This document shows positions 17,076 through 25,235 of a stretch of DNA of 64,000 nucleotides, one piece after another; position 1 is the stretch's first letter, and every line of letters begins with the position of its first letter. A program made the position numbers and the translations under genes. This DNA is from UBA11740 sp049273695. Its GTDB lineage: Bacteria > Acidobacteriota > Blastocatellia > Pyrinomonadales > Pyrinomonadaceae. The notes below the pieces were generated by a model. It made no database searches, had not been told where the DNA came from, and saw only the letters and a list, made by a program, of their open reading frames with translations. Where the stretch lies: NCBI GenBank assembly GCA_049273695.1, contig JBASRE010000036.1, positions 1 to 64,000 of the forward strand, in the 5' to 3' direction.

Positions 17076-17157
17076 TGCCGAAGTCATCGAGGAATTACGC
17101 CTGCTCGTACGAAGAAAGGCCATCTTAAATGACCAGCAAAAAGAAATGTTTCGGATA

Positions 17158-17184
17158 TGTGTGTTAACGCACAGACGATTATCC
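17158..17184 (+). promoter_or_regulatory. CRP-like palindromic motif, copy 4
   Basis: TGTGTGTTAACGCACAGACG is the best palindrome of the set: TGTGYGTTAACGCACA with one mismatched pair. It is 60-86 bp upstream of the receiver-protein start codon, a usual operator position. Confidence 0.55.
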
Positions 17185-17243
17185 CAGCCCGATCAAGACT
17201 AACCCACGACTTAAAAACAATCCCCTGAAGTAGGAGGCAAACA

Positions 17244-17699
17244 ATGCCACCCAAAGCTCGACTCAGGGTTCTCTGCGTTGATGACGATGAGGACTCGCGC
17301 GTGATGCTAACCACGCTACTAAAGCTCGCATTTATTGACGCCAAAGCTGTGGGAACCGGCGCTCAAGCTTTGTCGTCGGTTCAAGCCGAACCGTTCGACC
17401 TATATATGCTGGACGCGCGCTTACCCGATGTGGATGGCTTTGAATTGTGCCGCCGGCTGCGTGCCATTGATCGCAAGACGCCGATTCTATTCTTTTCCGG
17501 CGCGGCCTTTGAAACTGACAAAAAGAGGGGCATCGAGGCCGGTGCGAATGCCTACGTCGTTAAGCCCGACCTTGACGGCCTGTTCAGCAGTATTAAGCAG
17601 TTCGCTTCGCCGCCAGATCGCCCCACGGCGAAGATCATCCCGTTTAGGCGCAAGAGGAGGCACTCATGGCCTTTCACCTTCGAACCTGCCGCGGCCTGA
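17244..17699 (+). CDS. Single-domain response regulator (CheY-like)
   Basis: The protein has 151 residues with one complete receiver. The acidic cluster DDDED is at 13-17, the phospho-Asp is D57 in YMLDARLPDVDGFELC, Ser85 is in ILFFSGAA, and Lys107 is in AYVVKPD. It is followed by a basic tail (IIPFRRKRRHSW) instead of an output domain. GGAGG stands seven bases before the ATG. It has no adjacent kinase. Two CRP-like motifs lie upstream. Confidence 0.92.
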   Translation: MPPKARLRVLCVDDDEDSRVMLTTLLKLAFIDAKAVGTGAQALSSVQAEPFDLYMLDARLPDVDGFELCRRLRAIDRKTPILFFSGAAFETDKKRGIEAGANAYVVKPDLDGLFSSIKQFASPPDRPTAKIIPFRRKRRHSWPFTFEPAAA

Positions 17700-17971
17700 T
17701 ATGAATTAGAAGCATTTCGATTAGCACGACCTGAAAGATGAACAGAAAATCGATACGACTGATTAAACGAAACGAACGAGTGTCGCGACGACCGGCGCCG
17801 GTCCAACCAGCCACGAACGCCAACAGAATGGTCGACCGCTGTTCGCTCATGGGTCGCCGATTTCCAACAACGCGATCGAAACGAATTAACCCCAGCCTTC
17901 GACAGTTTGTTCAAAGATGCGCTGCCAGAGTCTGGCCCCACTGAATAATTCTCATAACCGAAATGGAAAGT

Positions 17972-18184
17972 ATGAAATTAACTAGTCTGAAAATCGCTAC
18001 GAAGGAACCAGCATTTCAACGCTCTGCGGCGGCGACAATAGAAGATACGCTGCCTCCCATGATTTACGGAGTGGCCCCAGAGCCGGCGCCGCCTCGCATG
18101 GTTCGACGCCTCGACGTGGATGGCGTTTTGGCTCGGTCGGTGCCAAAGACTGCCGTGGAGGTCCTCCCGATCAACGAGGAATAG
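17972..18184 (+). CDS. Small hypothetical protein
   Basis: The 70-residue ORF has GGAAAG just before ATG 17972: MKLTSLKIATKEPAFQRSAA... ending VEVLPINEE. It is Pro-rich in the middle, with no membrane helix. Evidence is only the start context and placement in a run of plus-strand genes. The 230 bp before it (17700-17971) contain only a weak Arg-rich ORF that I do not call. Confidence 0.35.
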   Translation: MKLTSLKIATKEPAFQRSAAATIEDTLPPMIYGVAPEPAPPRMVRRLDVDGVLARSVPKTAVEVLPINEE

Positions 18185-18241
18185 AACTCTCTCGCGAACT
18201 TAGGAACAGGTACCGTCGGATAAGGGCGAAGGACAGGCTCA

Positions 18242-18463
18242 ATGCCGGAAGAAACAGTAGTACTTAAAGTCTTTGCCACCGAGATTGATGCCAAAATGGC
18301 TCGAGACGTGCTAACTGACGAAGGAATTACAGCTTTTGTGTTTAAGGATGACGGTGGCGGGATGGAACCGCATCTTCAGCGCACCAGGGGAGTCCGTTTG
18401 GTAGTCAAACCTGTTGACGCCCAACGTGCCCACAAGATACTGGAACCCTTGTTCTCGATCTGA
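18242..18463 (+). CDS. DUF2007-like signal-transducing protein
   Basis: The 73-residue product, VVLKVFATEIDAKMARDVLTDEGITAFVFKDDGGGMEP...GVRLVVKPVDAQRAHKILEPL, has the beta-alpha-beta form of DUF2007 ('putative prokaryotic signal transducing protein'). Its typical sentence is 'residues that sense which of several genes moved between copies'; the fold is PII-like. AAGGA lies eight bases before the ATG. Function unknown. Confidence 0.75.
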   Translation: MPEETVVLKVFATEIDAKMARDVLTDEGITAFVFKDDGGGMEPHLQRTRGVRLVVKPVDAQRAHKILEPLFSI

Positions 18464-18476
18464 TTCGATTCCCTAC

Positions 18477-18857
18477 TTAATGCCCGACCGGGATTCTCTG
18501 AAACCGAGACTTACCTTCCCGATTTTCCCACGAGATGTCGAGCACATACGGCTTGAGTTCGCCGGCGATGATTCTAAGGCGTTCCATCTGGTCCCGCGCA
18601 TCGGTGGCGGGCTTTCCGTTGATCCAGGTTCGGTGGAAAGGAACCGATGCTTGTTGGGGAAGCATAGACTTTATTTCGTCGAACTTTATGTGGGATTGCG
18701 AAAGCAGGCCGTCCGGCGTTTCCTCAGCCTTCAAGAAGATCGTCAGAATCTCGACAGACCGGACCACCTCGTCCGTTACGTTCGTCAATTCCAGGAGTAT
18801 TCTCGGTTTCGTATCCAGAAGTCTAAAGGTAAAGGGATGCTGAGAACTGTTGTTCAT
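18477..18857 (-). CDS. Hypothetical protein, third gene of desaturase operon
   Basis: The 126-residue protein has beta-strand patterns (FTFRLLDTKPRILLELTNVTDEVVRSVEILTIFL) suggesting an immunoglobulin-like or FxLYD-like fold, then a helix DARDQMERLRIIAGELKPY. It has no signal peptide. Its ATG overlaps the stop of the degenerate receiver gene (ATGA), so the two are translated together. Confidence 0.7.
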   Translation of the reverse strand: MNNSSQHPFTFRLLDTKPRILLELTNVTDEVVRSVEILTIFLKAEETPDGLLSQSHIKFDEIKSMLPQQASVPFHRTWINGKPATDARDQMERLRIIAGELKPYVLDISWENREGKSRFQRIPVGH

Positions 18858-19321
18858 GGTGATGAGATCCTATTCGGTGGCGGTTGTAATACTTCTATCT
18901 TAGGCGGCGTTGGAATCCGATTGAGCAGCCGGGCGATAAACCTTCTCAACTGATTGAAGTTGTCCGGCCGCGTAATAAAGACATTCTCTTCAACCTCAAC
19001 TTCCTCGCCCTCAGCGATACCTTCAATACAAAACACTATGACTGGCACGAGCTCCCCGACCTCGGCGCGGCGGCGAATACTACGCGCGCTAAGCACAACG
19101 TCCAGCGGCAAGCCGGCGAGGCTAACGAGAATCAAGTCTGGTCGGGTTCGGTGCGCGCTTTCGATCGCATCTCGTTCATCTCTGGCCAGGGCAACACGAT
19201 AGCCATCTGCTATCAGCAATTTCTCAATGCCGTCGCGGGTCTCATGAACATCTTCTACTACCAGGATGATCGGCGAGCCAACGAGTGCTGTCGTCGTTAT
19301 GATTGGGGGGAATGTATTCAT
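18854..19321 (-). CDS. Degenerate receiver-domain protein
   Basis: This 155-residue protein has the receiver fold: IILVVEDVHETRDGIEKLLIADGYRVALARDERDAIE, then RPDLILVSLAGLP and VPVIVFCIEG. The phosphorylation site Asp is replaced by Ser67 (LILVSLAG) and the conserved Lys by Arg (FITRPD). It is likely phosphorylation-independent or a pseudo-receiver. It lies between the desaturase (4-bp overlap) and the next gene (4-bp overlap), so it may control or report on the desaturase. Confidence 0.8.
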   Translation of the reverse strand: MNTFPPIITTTALVGSPIILVVEDVHETRDGIEKLLIADGYRVALARDERDAIESAHRTRPDLILVSLAGLPLDVVLSARSIRRRAEVGELVPVIVFCIEGIAEGEEVEVEENVFITRPDNFNQLRRFIARLLNRIPTPPKIEVLQPPPNRISSP

Positions 19322-20193
19322 GCTTGCGCCATCTCCTGTCGCGCGCCGGCGCCGCCACGCTTAGTAAGCTTTACCAACTTCACCGCTCTCGCCAGTCGCA
19401 GAAATTGCATCGCGCGAATACCCCACCAGTTGACATCGATTTCGTACCATGCCAGTCCATGACGCGCCGAGGTTGGGTGCGCATGGTGATTGTTGTGCCA
19501 GCCTTCGCCAAAGGTCAGGAGTGCCACCCACCAGTTGTTTTTTGAATCATCCTCGGTGGCGAACCGCCGTTTGCCCCACATGTGTGTGGCCGAATTGACC
19601 AGCCAGGTGGCGTGCAAGTTGAACGTGACGCGGAAGAAAATGCCCCACATCAGATATGACCAGCCGCCCAAGCCAAGCAATGCGATGCCGAGGACGACCA
19701 ACGGTACCCAGTAAAAACGATTGAGCAAGACGTGGAATCTGTCCTTGACCAGGTCAGGCGCATAGCGGGCTACCACCGACGAGTCGTGTGCCTGAGCTTT
19801 GCCTTTCAACATCCAGCCGATATGCGACCACCAGCCCCCATCGCGCGGCGTGTGTGGATCACCCGGAACATCTGTGTGGGCGTGATGGATGCGATGTGTT
19901 ACGACCCATTGAATGTGGCCCCCTTCGAGTGCAAGTGCGCCGCAAACGCTTAGAAGATACTCAACTATTTTGGGAGTCTTATATCCTCGATGCGTTAACA
20001 ACCGGTGAAAACCCATGCCGACGCCCAGGCTCGCGGTAATCCACCAGAGCACAATGGCAACGACTATTGCTCGCCAATTAAACATGAAGAGCGCCGCCAC
20101 CGCGCCAACATGGAATAGGCTTATGAAAATAGCAGTGTCCCAGTTAATGCCCTTCGCTGGGTTTTTCGTTGTCGTGGTCGTTTCGTTACTCAT
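19318..20193 (-). CDS. Acyl-CoA/acyl-lipid delta-9-type fatty acid desaturase
   Basis: This 291-residue membrane protein has the three histidine boxes of the delta-9 desaturase family: HRLLTH near 65, HRIHH near 105, and HNNHH near 235. It has four hydrophobic helices around them. The di-iron enzyme inserts a double bond in acyl chains and adjusts membrane fluidity. ATG 20193 with GAGG just upstream is chosen over TTG 20199. It leads an operon with the degenerate receiver and the hypothetical gene, each overlapping by 4 bp. Confidence 0.93.
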   Translation of the reverse strand: MSNETTTTTKNPAKGINWDTAIFISLFHVGAVAALFMFNWRAIVVAIVLWWITASLGVGMGFHRLLTHRGYKTPKIVEYLLSVCGALALEGGHIQWVVTHRIHHAHTDVPGDPHTPRDGGWWSHIGWMLKGKAQAHDSSVVARYAPDLVKDRFHVLLNRFYWVPLVVLGIALLGLGGWSYLMWGIFFRVTFNLHATWLVNSATHMWGKRRFATEDDSKNNWWVALLTFGEGWHNNHHAHPTSARHGLAWYEIDVNWWGIRAMQFLRLARAVKLVKLTKRGGAGARQEMAQA

Positions 20194-20306
20194 TCCCAAT
20201 CCTCATTCTCCCCGATAGACCGAACGACAAGCTTTCACTGCATTAGTTTTGACTGTCTCAGTCCGATGATTTTGTCTACTTAGCAAGATACGACTTTTGC
20301 GTCACG

Positions 20307-20330
20307 CCGTCCGTGCGACAACACACATAT
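20307..20330 (-). promoter_or_regulatory. CRP-like palindromic motif, copy 5
   Basis: On the minus strand the site reads TGTGTGTTGTCGCACGGACG. It resembles copies 1-4 in the TGTGTGTT and CGCAC parts. It is about 115-135 bp upstream of the desaturase start. A partial copy (TACCGCACAGACGGTT) is at 20431-20446, upstream of the plus-strand mini-operon. The rest of the 319-bp divergent region (20194-20512) holds nothing else recognisable. Confidence 0.35.
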
Positions 20331-20512
20331 GGCGTGAACAAACTTGCTGTTCGAAGGCTTCTACGTTGCTATTTGGTTGCCCGCAACCCTTTTGATGAAC
20401 GTTAAGCGCAACTCCGTTCCATAAGCGGTCTACCGCACAGACGGTTCAACGCCGGGAGCTTAATGTTGGAGTCGGCAAGTTTCAGTGATTTGCACAGCTA
20501 ATATGAAAACAA

Positions 20513-20824
20513 ATGATGGAGAGAAGCGTGTATCAAAAAACGAGTATTAAAGGTTTAGTGGCGGTCATCGCCCTGGCTGCCCTCGCCGCGTTTGGCGCCT
20601 GGCAGTTCTATTTGTTTACGATCTTTAAGAACACACAGGGCGTGGTCGATCTTCAAGGCGGAACAGTTCACTTGTGGCTGGCTATTGGTAGCGCGGTTAT
20701 CGTATGCATCGCCGGAGTCTTCCTTTTCTCAAAGTTCCTCCGCTACGACACGCGAAATGAGATTCACATCACTTCGCCGGGGCCACCGCTTGGAGCGGGA
20801 AGAATCACGAAAGACGTACTATGA
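20513..20824 (+). CDS. Two-TM membrane protein, paralogue A
   Basis: The 103-residue protein has two membrane helices: KGLVAVIALAALAAFGAWQFYLF and HLWLAIGSAVIVCIAGVFLF. Between them is a short loop with DLQGGTVHLWL. The paralogue 400 bp downstream has the same layout (IAGGNSHLWLAGIAGVIACIAGGLMFFFF). ATGA overlaps the next gene. Function unknown. Confidence 0.7.
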   Translation: MMERSVYQKTSIKGLVAVIALAALAAFGAWQFYLFTIFKNTQGVVDLQGGTVHLWLAIGSAVIVCIAGVFLFSKFLRYDTRNEIHITSPGPPLGAGRITKDVL

Positions 20825-21204
20825 GCGGTATCTATGCCATGCGACGAGCGAACGGCGACTGGTTTGCGTTTGAAGGTCGCGGCCGTTTTCGCGTGCCGCT
20901 GTTTCACAGCAGTCACGACGCGACGATGGCCAGTTTGCGTAACTCCGGAATGCTGCTTTTCAGACCGGTGGCACTCGATCCAAACCTACTCAAGGAGATG
21001 GTTCCCGCAGGCGGCTCAGGTTATGTGGACTTTTGCCTAGTGAAGGATCCGCTTGTCAGTCTGAAGCGTGGTAAATCGGTAAGAGAAGAAGATTTGGTTT
21101 TGCTCCTGAACAAATCCGACGAACTCTCGACCGTTTCCCAAAATGGAAATGGTCGCCAGAATTCTGGCCATCTTTCCCCGCTTCAAAATGAATGGTGGAA
21201 TTGA
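20821..21204 (+). CDS. Hypothetical protein of the mini-operon
   Basis: This 127-residue soluble protein begins MSGIYAMRRANGDWFAFEGRGRFRVPLFHSSHDATMASLRNSGMLLFRPVALD. The Trp/Phe-rich start is typical of small regulators or of the DUF2750-like fold ('W/F-A-V-P-L-F'). That resemblance is weak, so I leave it unnamed. It overlaps the first gene by 4 bp. Confidence 0.65.
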   Translation: MSGIYAMRRANGDWFAFEGRGRFRVPLFHSSHDATMASLRNSGMLLFRPVALDPNLLKEMVPAGGSGYVDFCLVKDPLVSLKRGKSVREEDLVLLLNKSDELSTVSQNGNGRQNSGHLSPLQNEWWN

Positions 21205-21209
21205 GGAGT

Positions 21210-21509
21210 ATGAGTAACCTGACCAAGTTTGTGATGGCTCTTGTTGGTTTGGTGGCGATGCTCCTCATCGCCAGCCGGCAGCTGTTTCTGTTCGTCGTAA
21301 CGAAAGGTCCATCGGGACTAAGCATAGCGGGCGGAAACTCTCATCTATGGTTGGCCGGGATCGCGGGAGTCATTGCCTGCATTGCGGGTGGCTTAATGTT
21401 TTTCTTCTTCGATCGTCATGAAAATAACAAGTGGTCCAAAGTCGTAATGACTCCCACTGGGCCACTAATTACGCCTTTAGCGATCAACCAAGGGCGGCAC
21501 GATTCGTGA
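21210..21509 (+). CDS. Two-TM membrane protein, paralogue B
   Basis: This is the second copy of the two-TM family in the operon: LTKFVMALVGLVAMLLIASRQLFLFVV and SHLWLAGIAGVIACIAGGLMFFFFDRHENN. Start ATG 21210 has GAGGAG close before it. GTG 21192 is an alternative that overlaps the upstream gene. Its stop overlaps the next start (GTGA). Tandem duplicates flanking a soluble gene suggest a complex. Confidence 0.7.
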   Translation: MSNLTKFVMALVGLVAMLLIASRQLFLFVVTKGPSGLSIAGGNSHLWLAGIAGVIACIAGGLMFFFFDRHENNKWSKVVMTPTGPLITPLAINQGRHDS

Positions 21510-21862
21510 GCACATCGATGTCCACAATAAGCTCAGAGCAATTCGGAGAACTTTGTAACGAGGTGTGGCGTGACCGCGCCTCAATCCTCAGAGGACAAGG
21601 GAACTTGAGCGGCGAGGCCACTCTGATGCGAGCTGTGTTCTGGCGCCTTTGTAAAGAAGGAATCAAAACAAAGGGTTGCGCGGGCAATGATAGTTCAAAT
21701 CCTCCTATCGACGCCTATCAATTGGTAGTCGGCCGTATGCTTGAACTGAGCGGACGCCCGGCCTTTGATAGCGCGCCAATCATGACCGACCTTGTGACTC
21801 GTTATCAAAACGAAAACGCCCAGACGCCCGATAAGAACTCCTCGTCACTGCATTCATTGTAA
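21506..21862 (+). CDS. Small hypothetical protein, last gene of mini-operon
   Basis: The 118-residue product has the helical stretch SEQFGELCNEVWRDRASIL, ATLMRAVFWRLCKEGI and DAYQLVVGRMLELSGRPAFDSAPIM. GTG 21506 overlaps the preceding stop; ATG 21518 is also possible. I do not recognise the family. Confidence 0.65.
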   Translation: MSTSMSTISSEQFGELCNEVWRDRASILRGQGNLSGEATLMRAVFWRLCKEGIKTKGCAGNDSSNPPIDAYQLVVGRMLELSGRPAFDSAPIMTDLVTRYQNENAQTPDKNSSSLHSL

Positions 21863-21958
21863 TGGCCGCTTACCTATCCCCGATTTAGCTTCTAGCCACC
21901 CATTTAGAAGGAGCCATACCAAGCCCGCCTCGAAATACGTTCGAGCAATTGGGAGCTG

Positions 21959-21997
21959 TTAAAAAAAAGGGCGGCCGGCCTAAGCCATCCGCCCTTT
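21959..21997 (-). terminator. Intrinsic terminator of the Asn-rich lipoprotein gene
   Basis: On the minus strand, AAAGGGCGG pairs with CCGCCCTTT and is followed by TTTTTTTTAA. This is a textbook hairpin and T-tract about 20 bp past the stop of the lipoprotein gene. It may also stop transcription from the plus-strand mini-operon. Confidence 0.85.
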
Positions 21998-22018
21998 CGA
22001 GTTACGTCGTCGCTTCGA

Positions 22019-22267
22019 CTATTTGTTGTGATTGCCGTTAGCGTTCGCGTTAACGGGACGTACACCCGAGGTGTTCTCGTTCCCGTTATTGTTTACAACC
22101 ACCCCTGTTTTCGGAGGTGCATTGTTAGCATTAACGTTGCCAACGTTGGCGTTTGTCTCAACCACTCCGTTGCGGTTAGCGCCGTTATCATTCGCAGTAT
22201 TCTGAGCGCAGGCACCAGTCAGGCCTACCAACGCCAGAACGAATAGAAAAACTAAGTTTCGTTTCAT
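22019..22267 (-). CDS. Asn-rich small lipoprotein
   Basis: The 82-residue product has a signal with lipobox LTGAC at about residue 20 (MKRNLVFLFVLALVGLTGAC). A low-complexity Asn/Gly/Val tail follows (ETNANVGNVNANN, ANANGNHNK). It is probably lipid-anchored in the envelope. Asn-rich tails of this kind recur in Acidobacteriota secretomes. No enzyme motif. Confidence 0.8.
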   Translation of the reverse strand: MKRNLVFLFVLALVGLTGACAQNTANDNGANRNGVVETNANVGNVNANNAPPKTGVVVNNNGNENTSGVRPVNANANGNHNK

Positions 22268-22293
22268 GTTTATTCCTTATTTGAAAGTAACGT

Positions 22294-22833
22294 CTAGCGG
22301 TTGACCGTTTCGGCGCGATACTTTTTCCAGTCCTGCTCAAAATATTCCGCATCTTCCGGTGTGCGCGGTGTGACGCCCATTAGGATGCCACCCTTCTTGA
22401 TGCCTTCTTCATAGTCCTTGACGCGCTCTTCAGGAATTCCCGCGCCTACAAGCAGTCCGATCAGACCGCCGGTTGCGCCGCCCGCACCCGCGCCCGCGAT
22501 CCCTGCGGCGAGTGGTCCGGCGATAAGCAATCCCAGACCCGGCAAAGCCAGAGTCGTACCGATTGCTGCAATCGCTGCCAAGGTGGCGCCGACCGCGCCG
22601 CCGATGCCTGCACCAGTGCCCGCGCCTTTCAGTGCCTTATTTCCTAATTCCGTTTCTCTGTTATCGACGGCGAAATGCTTGTTTCGCGTTTCGTCCGACA
22701 TCACCAGGTTCACATCTTTCTCGCTATAACCACGGCTCGTGACCGAGCCGTACGCGCTTTCCGCACTTTCTCGATCGGGAAAGAGTCCCGTTACCATATT
22801 CGCTTTTGTTTTCGCTGCTGTTGAATCTGACAT
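22294..22833 (-). CDS. General-stress-like glycine-rich membrane-associated protein
   Basis: The protein has 179 residues. The start MVTGLFPDRESAESAYGSVTSRGYSEKDVNLVMSDET matches the general stress protein (YflT/DUF1269-like) N-terminal module. Residues of about 70-135 are a Gly/Ala-rich double hydrophobic hairpin (GAGTGAGIGGAVGATLAAIAAI, IAGPLAAGIAGAGAGGATGG). A C-terminal EERVKDYEEGIKKGGILMGV element follows. It is likely linked to stress or membrane contact. Confidence 0.8.
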   Translation of the reverse strand: MSDSTAAKTKANMVTGLFPDRESAESAYGSVTSRGYSEKDVNLVMSDETRNKHFAVDNRETELGNKALKGAGTGAGIGGAVGATLAAIAAIGTTLALPGLGLLIAGPLAAGIAGAGAGGATGGLIGLLVGAGIPEERVKDYEEGIKKGGILMGVTPRTPEDAEYFEQDWKKYRAETVNR

Positions 22834-23765
22834 TGATATTCTCCTTGTTCGCAGATAAGTTCCGGAATCGAAGAGCGCAGATGAACTGCTGGCATTTGCG
22901 TCTCGGGTCTCGCCTGACTAAATGACTCCGCGTAATAACAGGACCCGAAGCCAATATGTGCATGCTTTTCGGTTCCCCAACTGTGAGGTTGAGTAAAGGT
23001 GCAATGAATATGCCGCCAGTTAGGCAGTTGTGAGCTTTGCGAGAGTTAGCGGAAGGAATTGTTGGGTTCGTCGCAGTGTTCCGCAGCTAAAGAAACTGCA
23101 ATTGGAATAGCTGTGACACCTAAGGGTGAGATTGATTAGGGCCTTTGTTTTGAGGATTTTGAGGTTAGTGAAAGTGGTTGACTGCTCACCTGGACTACAG
23201 GGAGATCGGCGCGCGAAGAGAACAATATGTGAAGCGTCCCAGCGTTCAAATTAATTGGAGGGCTGGACTCAGGGGCTGAGTCGCGAACGAAACCGTTTTA
23301 ATACGATTATCAAAATCTGAAAGAGTGGCCGTACCTTTTTCAGCGCAAGACGCTTTTACGCCAGCAGTTACGAAGCAAACGATACGATAACAAGGCGCAT
23401 CAGTCGGATGTCGACGCTTCTCAATCTCGGACACTACCCCTTTGAATTGCGATTGCTGGCGCAAGCGAGAAGGTTCCTCGCAGCTCGCGTTAGGGTGGGT
23501 TCCCAACAATAGCGACATAGCTGTCGACCAATTGAGCGAGATTATCCAGAATAAAAGTGGGTCGCTTTCCTGATAATTTCGCGAGAGGCGAAGGTTTGAA
23601 ACCGGCAAACACGACCACTTGGAACTGTCATACGTGAAAAGAGGAGAGGCATTCCGTGCGTGCTTACAACAGTTATCGATGAATTTTCCGCAACCTATTG
23701 GCAGCACAGAGGCGAAAAACCTAAAATTACTTCAGGTACAAATAGAAACCGATCAACGCGTTTGC
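22834..23765. other. Long intergenic region without credible gene
   Basis: This 932-bp stretch lies between the stress-type gene and the kinase gene. It contains several short ORFs in all frames, but none shows recognisable motifs, a start with ribosome site, or codon bias. The longest is minus strand 23246-23707 with mixed Cys/Ser composition. I see no tRNA fold or repeat. Confidence 0.5.
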
Positions 23766-25208
23766 TTAGTTAGTTACCAAGTACTTCTTATTAACCCATC
23801 CGCGATCGGAGGAGTTGCGATCGACTTTCTCGCGTCCGTGCTGCATGACCTCAATCTCGCACCAAGTTCCAGATTTATTGCAGGAAAGAACTCGCACTCG
23901 TGAGAGTCGTTCCGCCAAACCGATTTTTTGCTCGCTTGCACTCGGCCCCGACCGAATATTGAGGTCCGTAACAGGCATTGCATTGTGCGAAGCCGGCCCC
24001 TTTTCGACTAGGCCCGTCACCGGCGTTGTGCCGCGCCACCAACGAAGTATTGGGGGGGACAGCACCAGCAAGAACCCCGCGATAATCAAGACAAGCAGAA
24101 TCCGAGTGACCAAGTTCGTCGGCACGAAACGAGCTGCACGCTCAATATTTTCTATTAAATCTCCCAGCCAGCCGACCCAAGAAAACATTTCTGCAATTGA
24201 TGCAGACGCCAAGCCTGGGCTGTCGGGAACGGGAACCTCGAAGCGCGAATGTCTTGGCGGGCGGTAATTGGCATGACCGCACGGCATTGCTTTCGCAGTG
24301 GGACGCGACGCCACTTCGGTCAAGTCCAACACATTCCGCAACTCTTTCTGAAACTCGTCAACGGTCTGATAACGTTCATCGGCTGCGTCGCCCGTCGCCT
24401 TCTTAAGAACCGCTAATAAGGACCCTGACCATGGTTGGCTCATCAGTCCCGGGGGTAACGATGTGATTTGCTTCTGCGCCAGGTGCGCAGGAGAGTCACC
24501 CGTGAGCATAAATAGAAGCAACTTTGCGAGAGAATAAATATCTGCTGCAAATGAAAGTCTGACACCGTCAATCGGAGAGTATGATTCAGGCGCGCTATAA
24601 ACCGGGGTACCGACCCGTGTGACAACCGCGTTTTGGCTTTCAAGCAGTTGAGCGGTCCCGAAATCTAATAGCTTTACGACACGACCATCCTCGGATAAAA
24701 GCACGTTGTTTGGCTTGATGTCGCGGTGAATGATCCCATGCTCGTGCGCGGAAGCTAGCGCTGAGCAAATCTGGCTCACGTAAATTACAGTATCCTCAAG
24801 TGGGAGCGGCTTCATGCGGCAGACACTATTGAGATCGCCGCCACCCAGGTATTCCATCACGAGATAGTAAAGCTGCCGACCACTTCGCTCATCCCGTTCT
24901 TGTCCCGATTCATACAGGCGGACGATATGCGGATGCCTCAACCGGCGCAGACTCTGGCCTTCGAGTTTCAAGTTTTCAATCAACGTCCGTTCCATTCGCG
25001 CCTCAAGATGTCCCTGCAACGCGAGGTTCAAAAGCTTGACAGCGACCGTCGGGGGCTCATCTTCTTTAGGCGATAGAGTATCCGCCAGGTAAATCTCTGA
25101 GTAGCTACCGCGCGCAGTCCGCCTTAACAACTTGAAACGGCCGGCGACGATTTGGCCATTCAGATCGAGCAGCGTCACACCATGTTCGGGTTGACTCTTT
25201 TTACTCAT
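23766..25208 (-). CDS. Membrane Ser/Thr protein kinase with C-terminal SH3-like domain
   Basis: The product (480 residues) has a kinase domain at 24-300: Lys58 in VAVKLL, the HRDIKPNNVLL catalytic loop with D163, the DFG at 182-184, and GTPVYSAPE. The glycine loop (TARGSYS) is imperfect. A membrane helix at about 365-390 (ILLVLIIAGFLLVL) leads to a periplasmic domain with VTDLNIRSGPSASEQKIG and WCEIEV, a bacterial SH3 fold that may bind cell wall. It is the last gene of an operon with the four-TM and DxSxS lipoprotein genes; the gap to the former is 27 bp. Confidence 0.92.
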   Translation of the reverse strand: MSKKSQPEHGVTLLDLNGQIVAGRFKLLRRTARGSYSEIYLADTLSPKEDEPPTVAVKLLNLALQGHLEARMERTLIENLKLEGQSLRRLRHPHIVRLYESGQERDERSGRQLYYLVMEYLGGGDLNSVCRMKPLPLEDTVIYVSQICSALASAHEHGIIHRDIKPNNVLLSEDGRVVKLLDFGTAQLLESQNAVVTRVGTPVYSAPESYSPIDGVRLSFAADIYSLAKLLLFMLTGDSPAHLAQKQITSLPPGLMSQPWSGSLLAVLKKATGDAADERYQTVDEFQKELRNVLDLTEVASRPTAKAMPCGHANYRPPRHSRFEVPVPDSPGLASASIAEMFSWVGWLGDLIENIERAARFVPTNLVTRILLVLIIAGFLLVLSPPILRWWRGTTPVTGLVEKGPASHNAMPVTDLNIRSGPSASEQKIGLAERLSRVRVLSCNKSGTWCEIEVMQHGREKVDRNSSDRGWVNKKYLVTN

Positions 25209-25235
25209 GTTTTCGTCCTGGCGACGATGTCATGA

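Noticed and set aside
17738..17944. 68-residue Arg-rich ORF downstream of the receiver gene
   Set aside because: High Arg/Ser content is typical of a GC-rich chance frame; no ribosome site or family pattern was seen.
23246..23707. 153-residue minus-strand ORF in the long intergenic region
   Set aside because: Composition is random-looking, there is no ribosome site and no motif. I left the region as non-coding.
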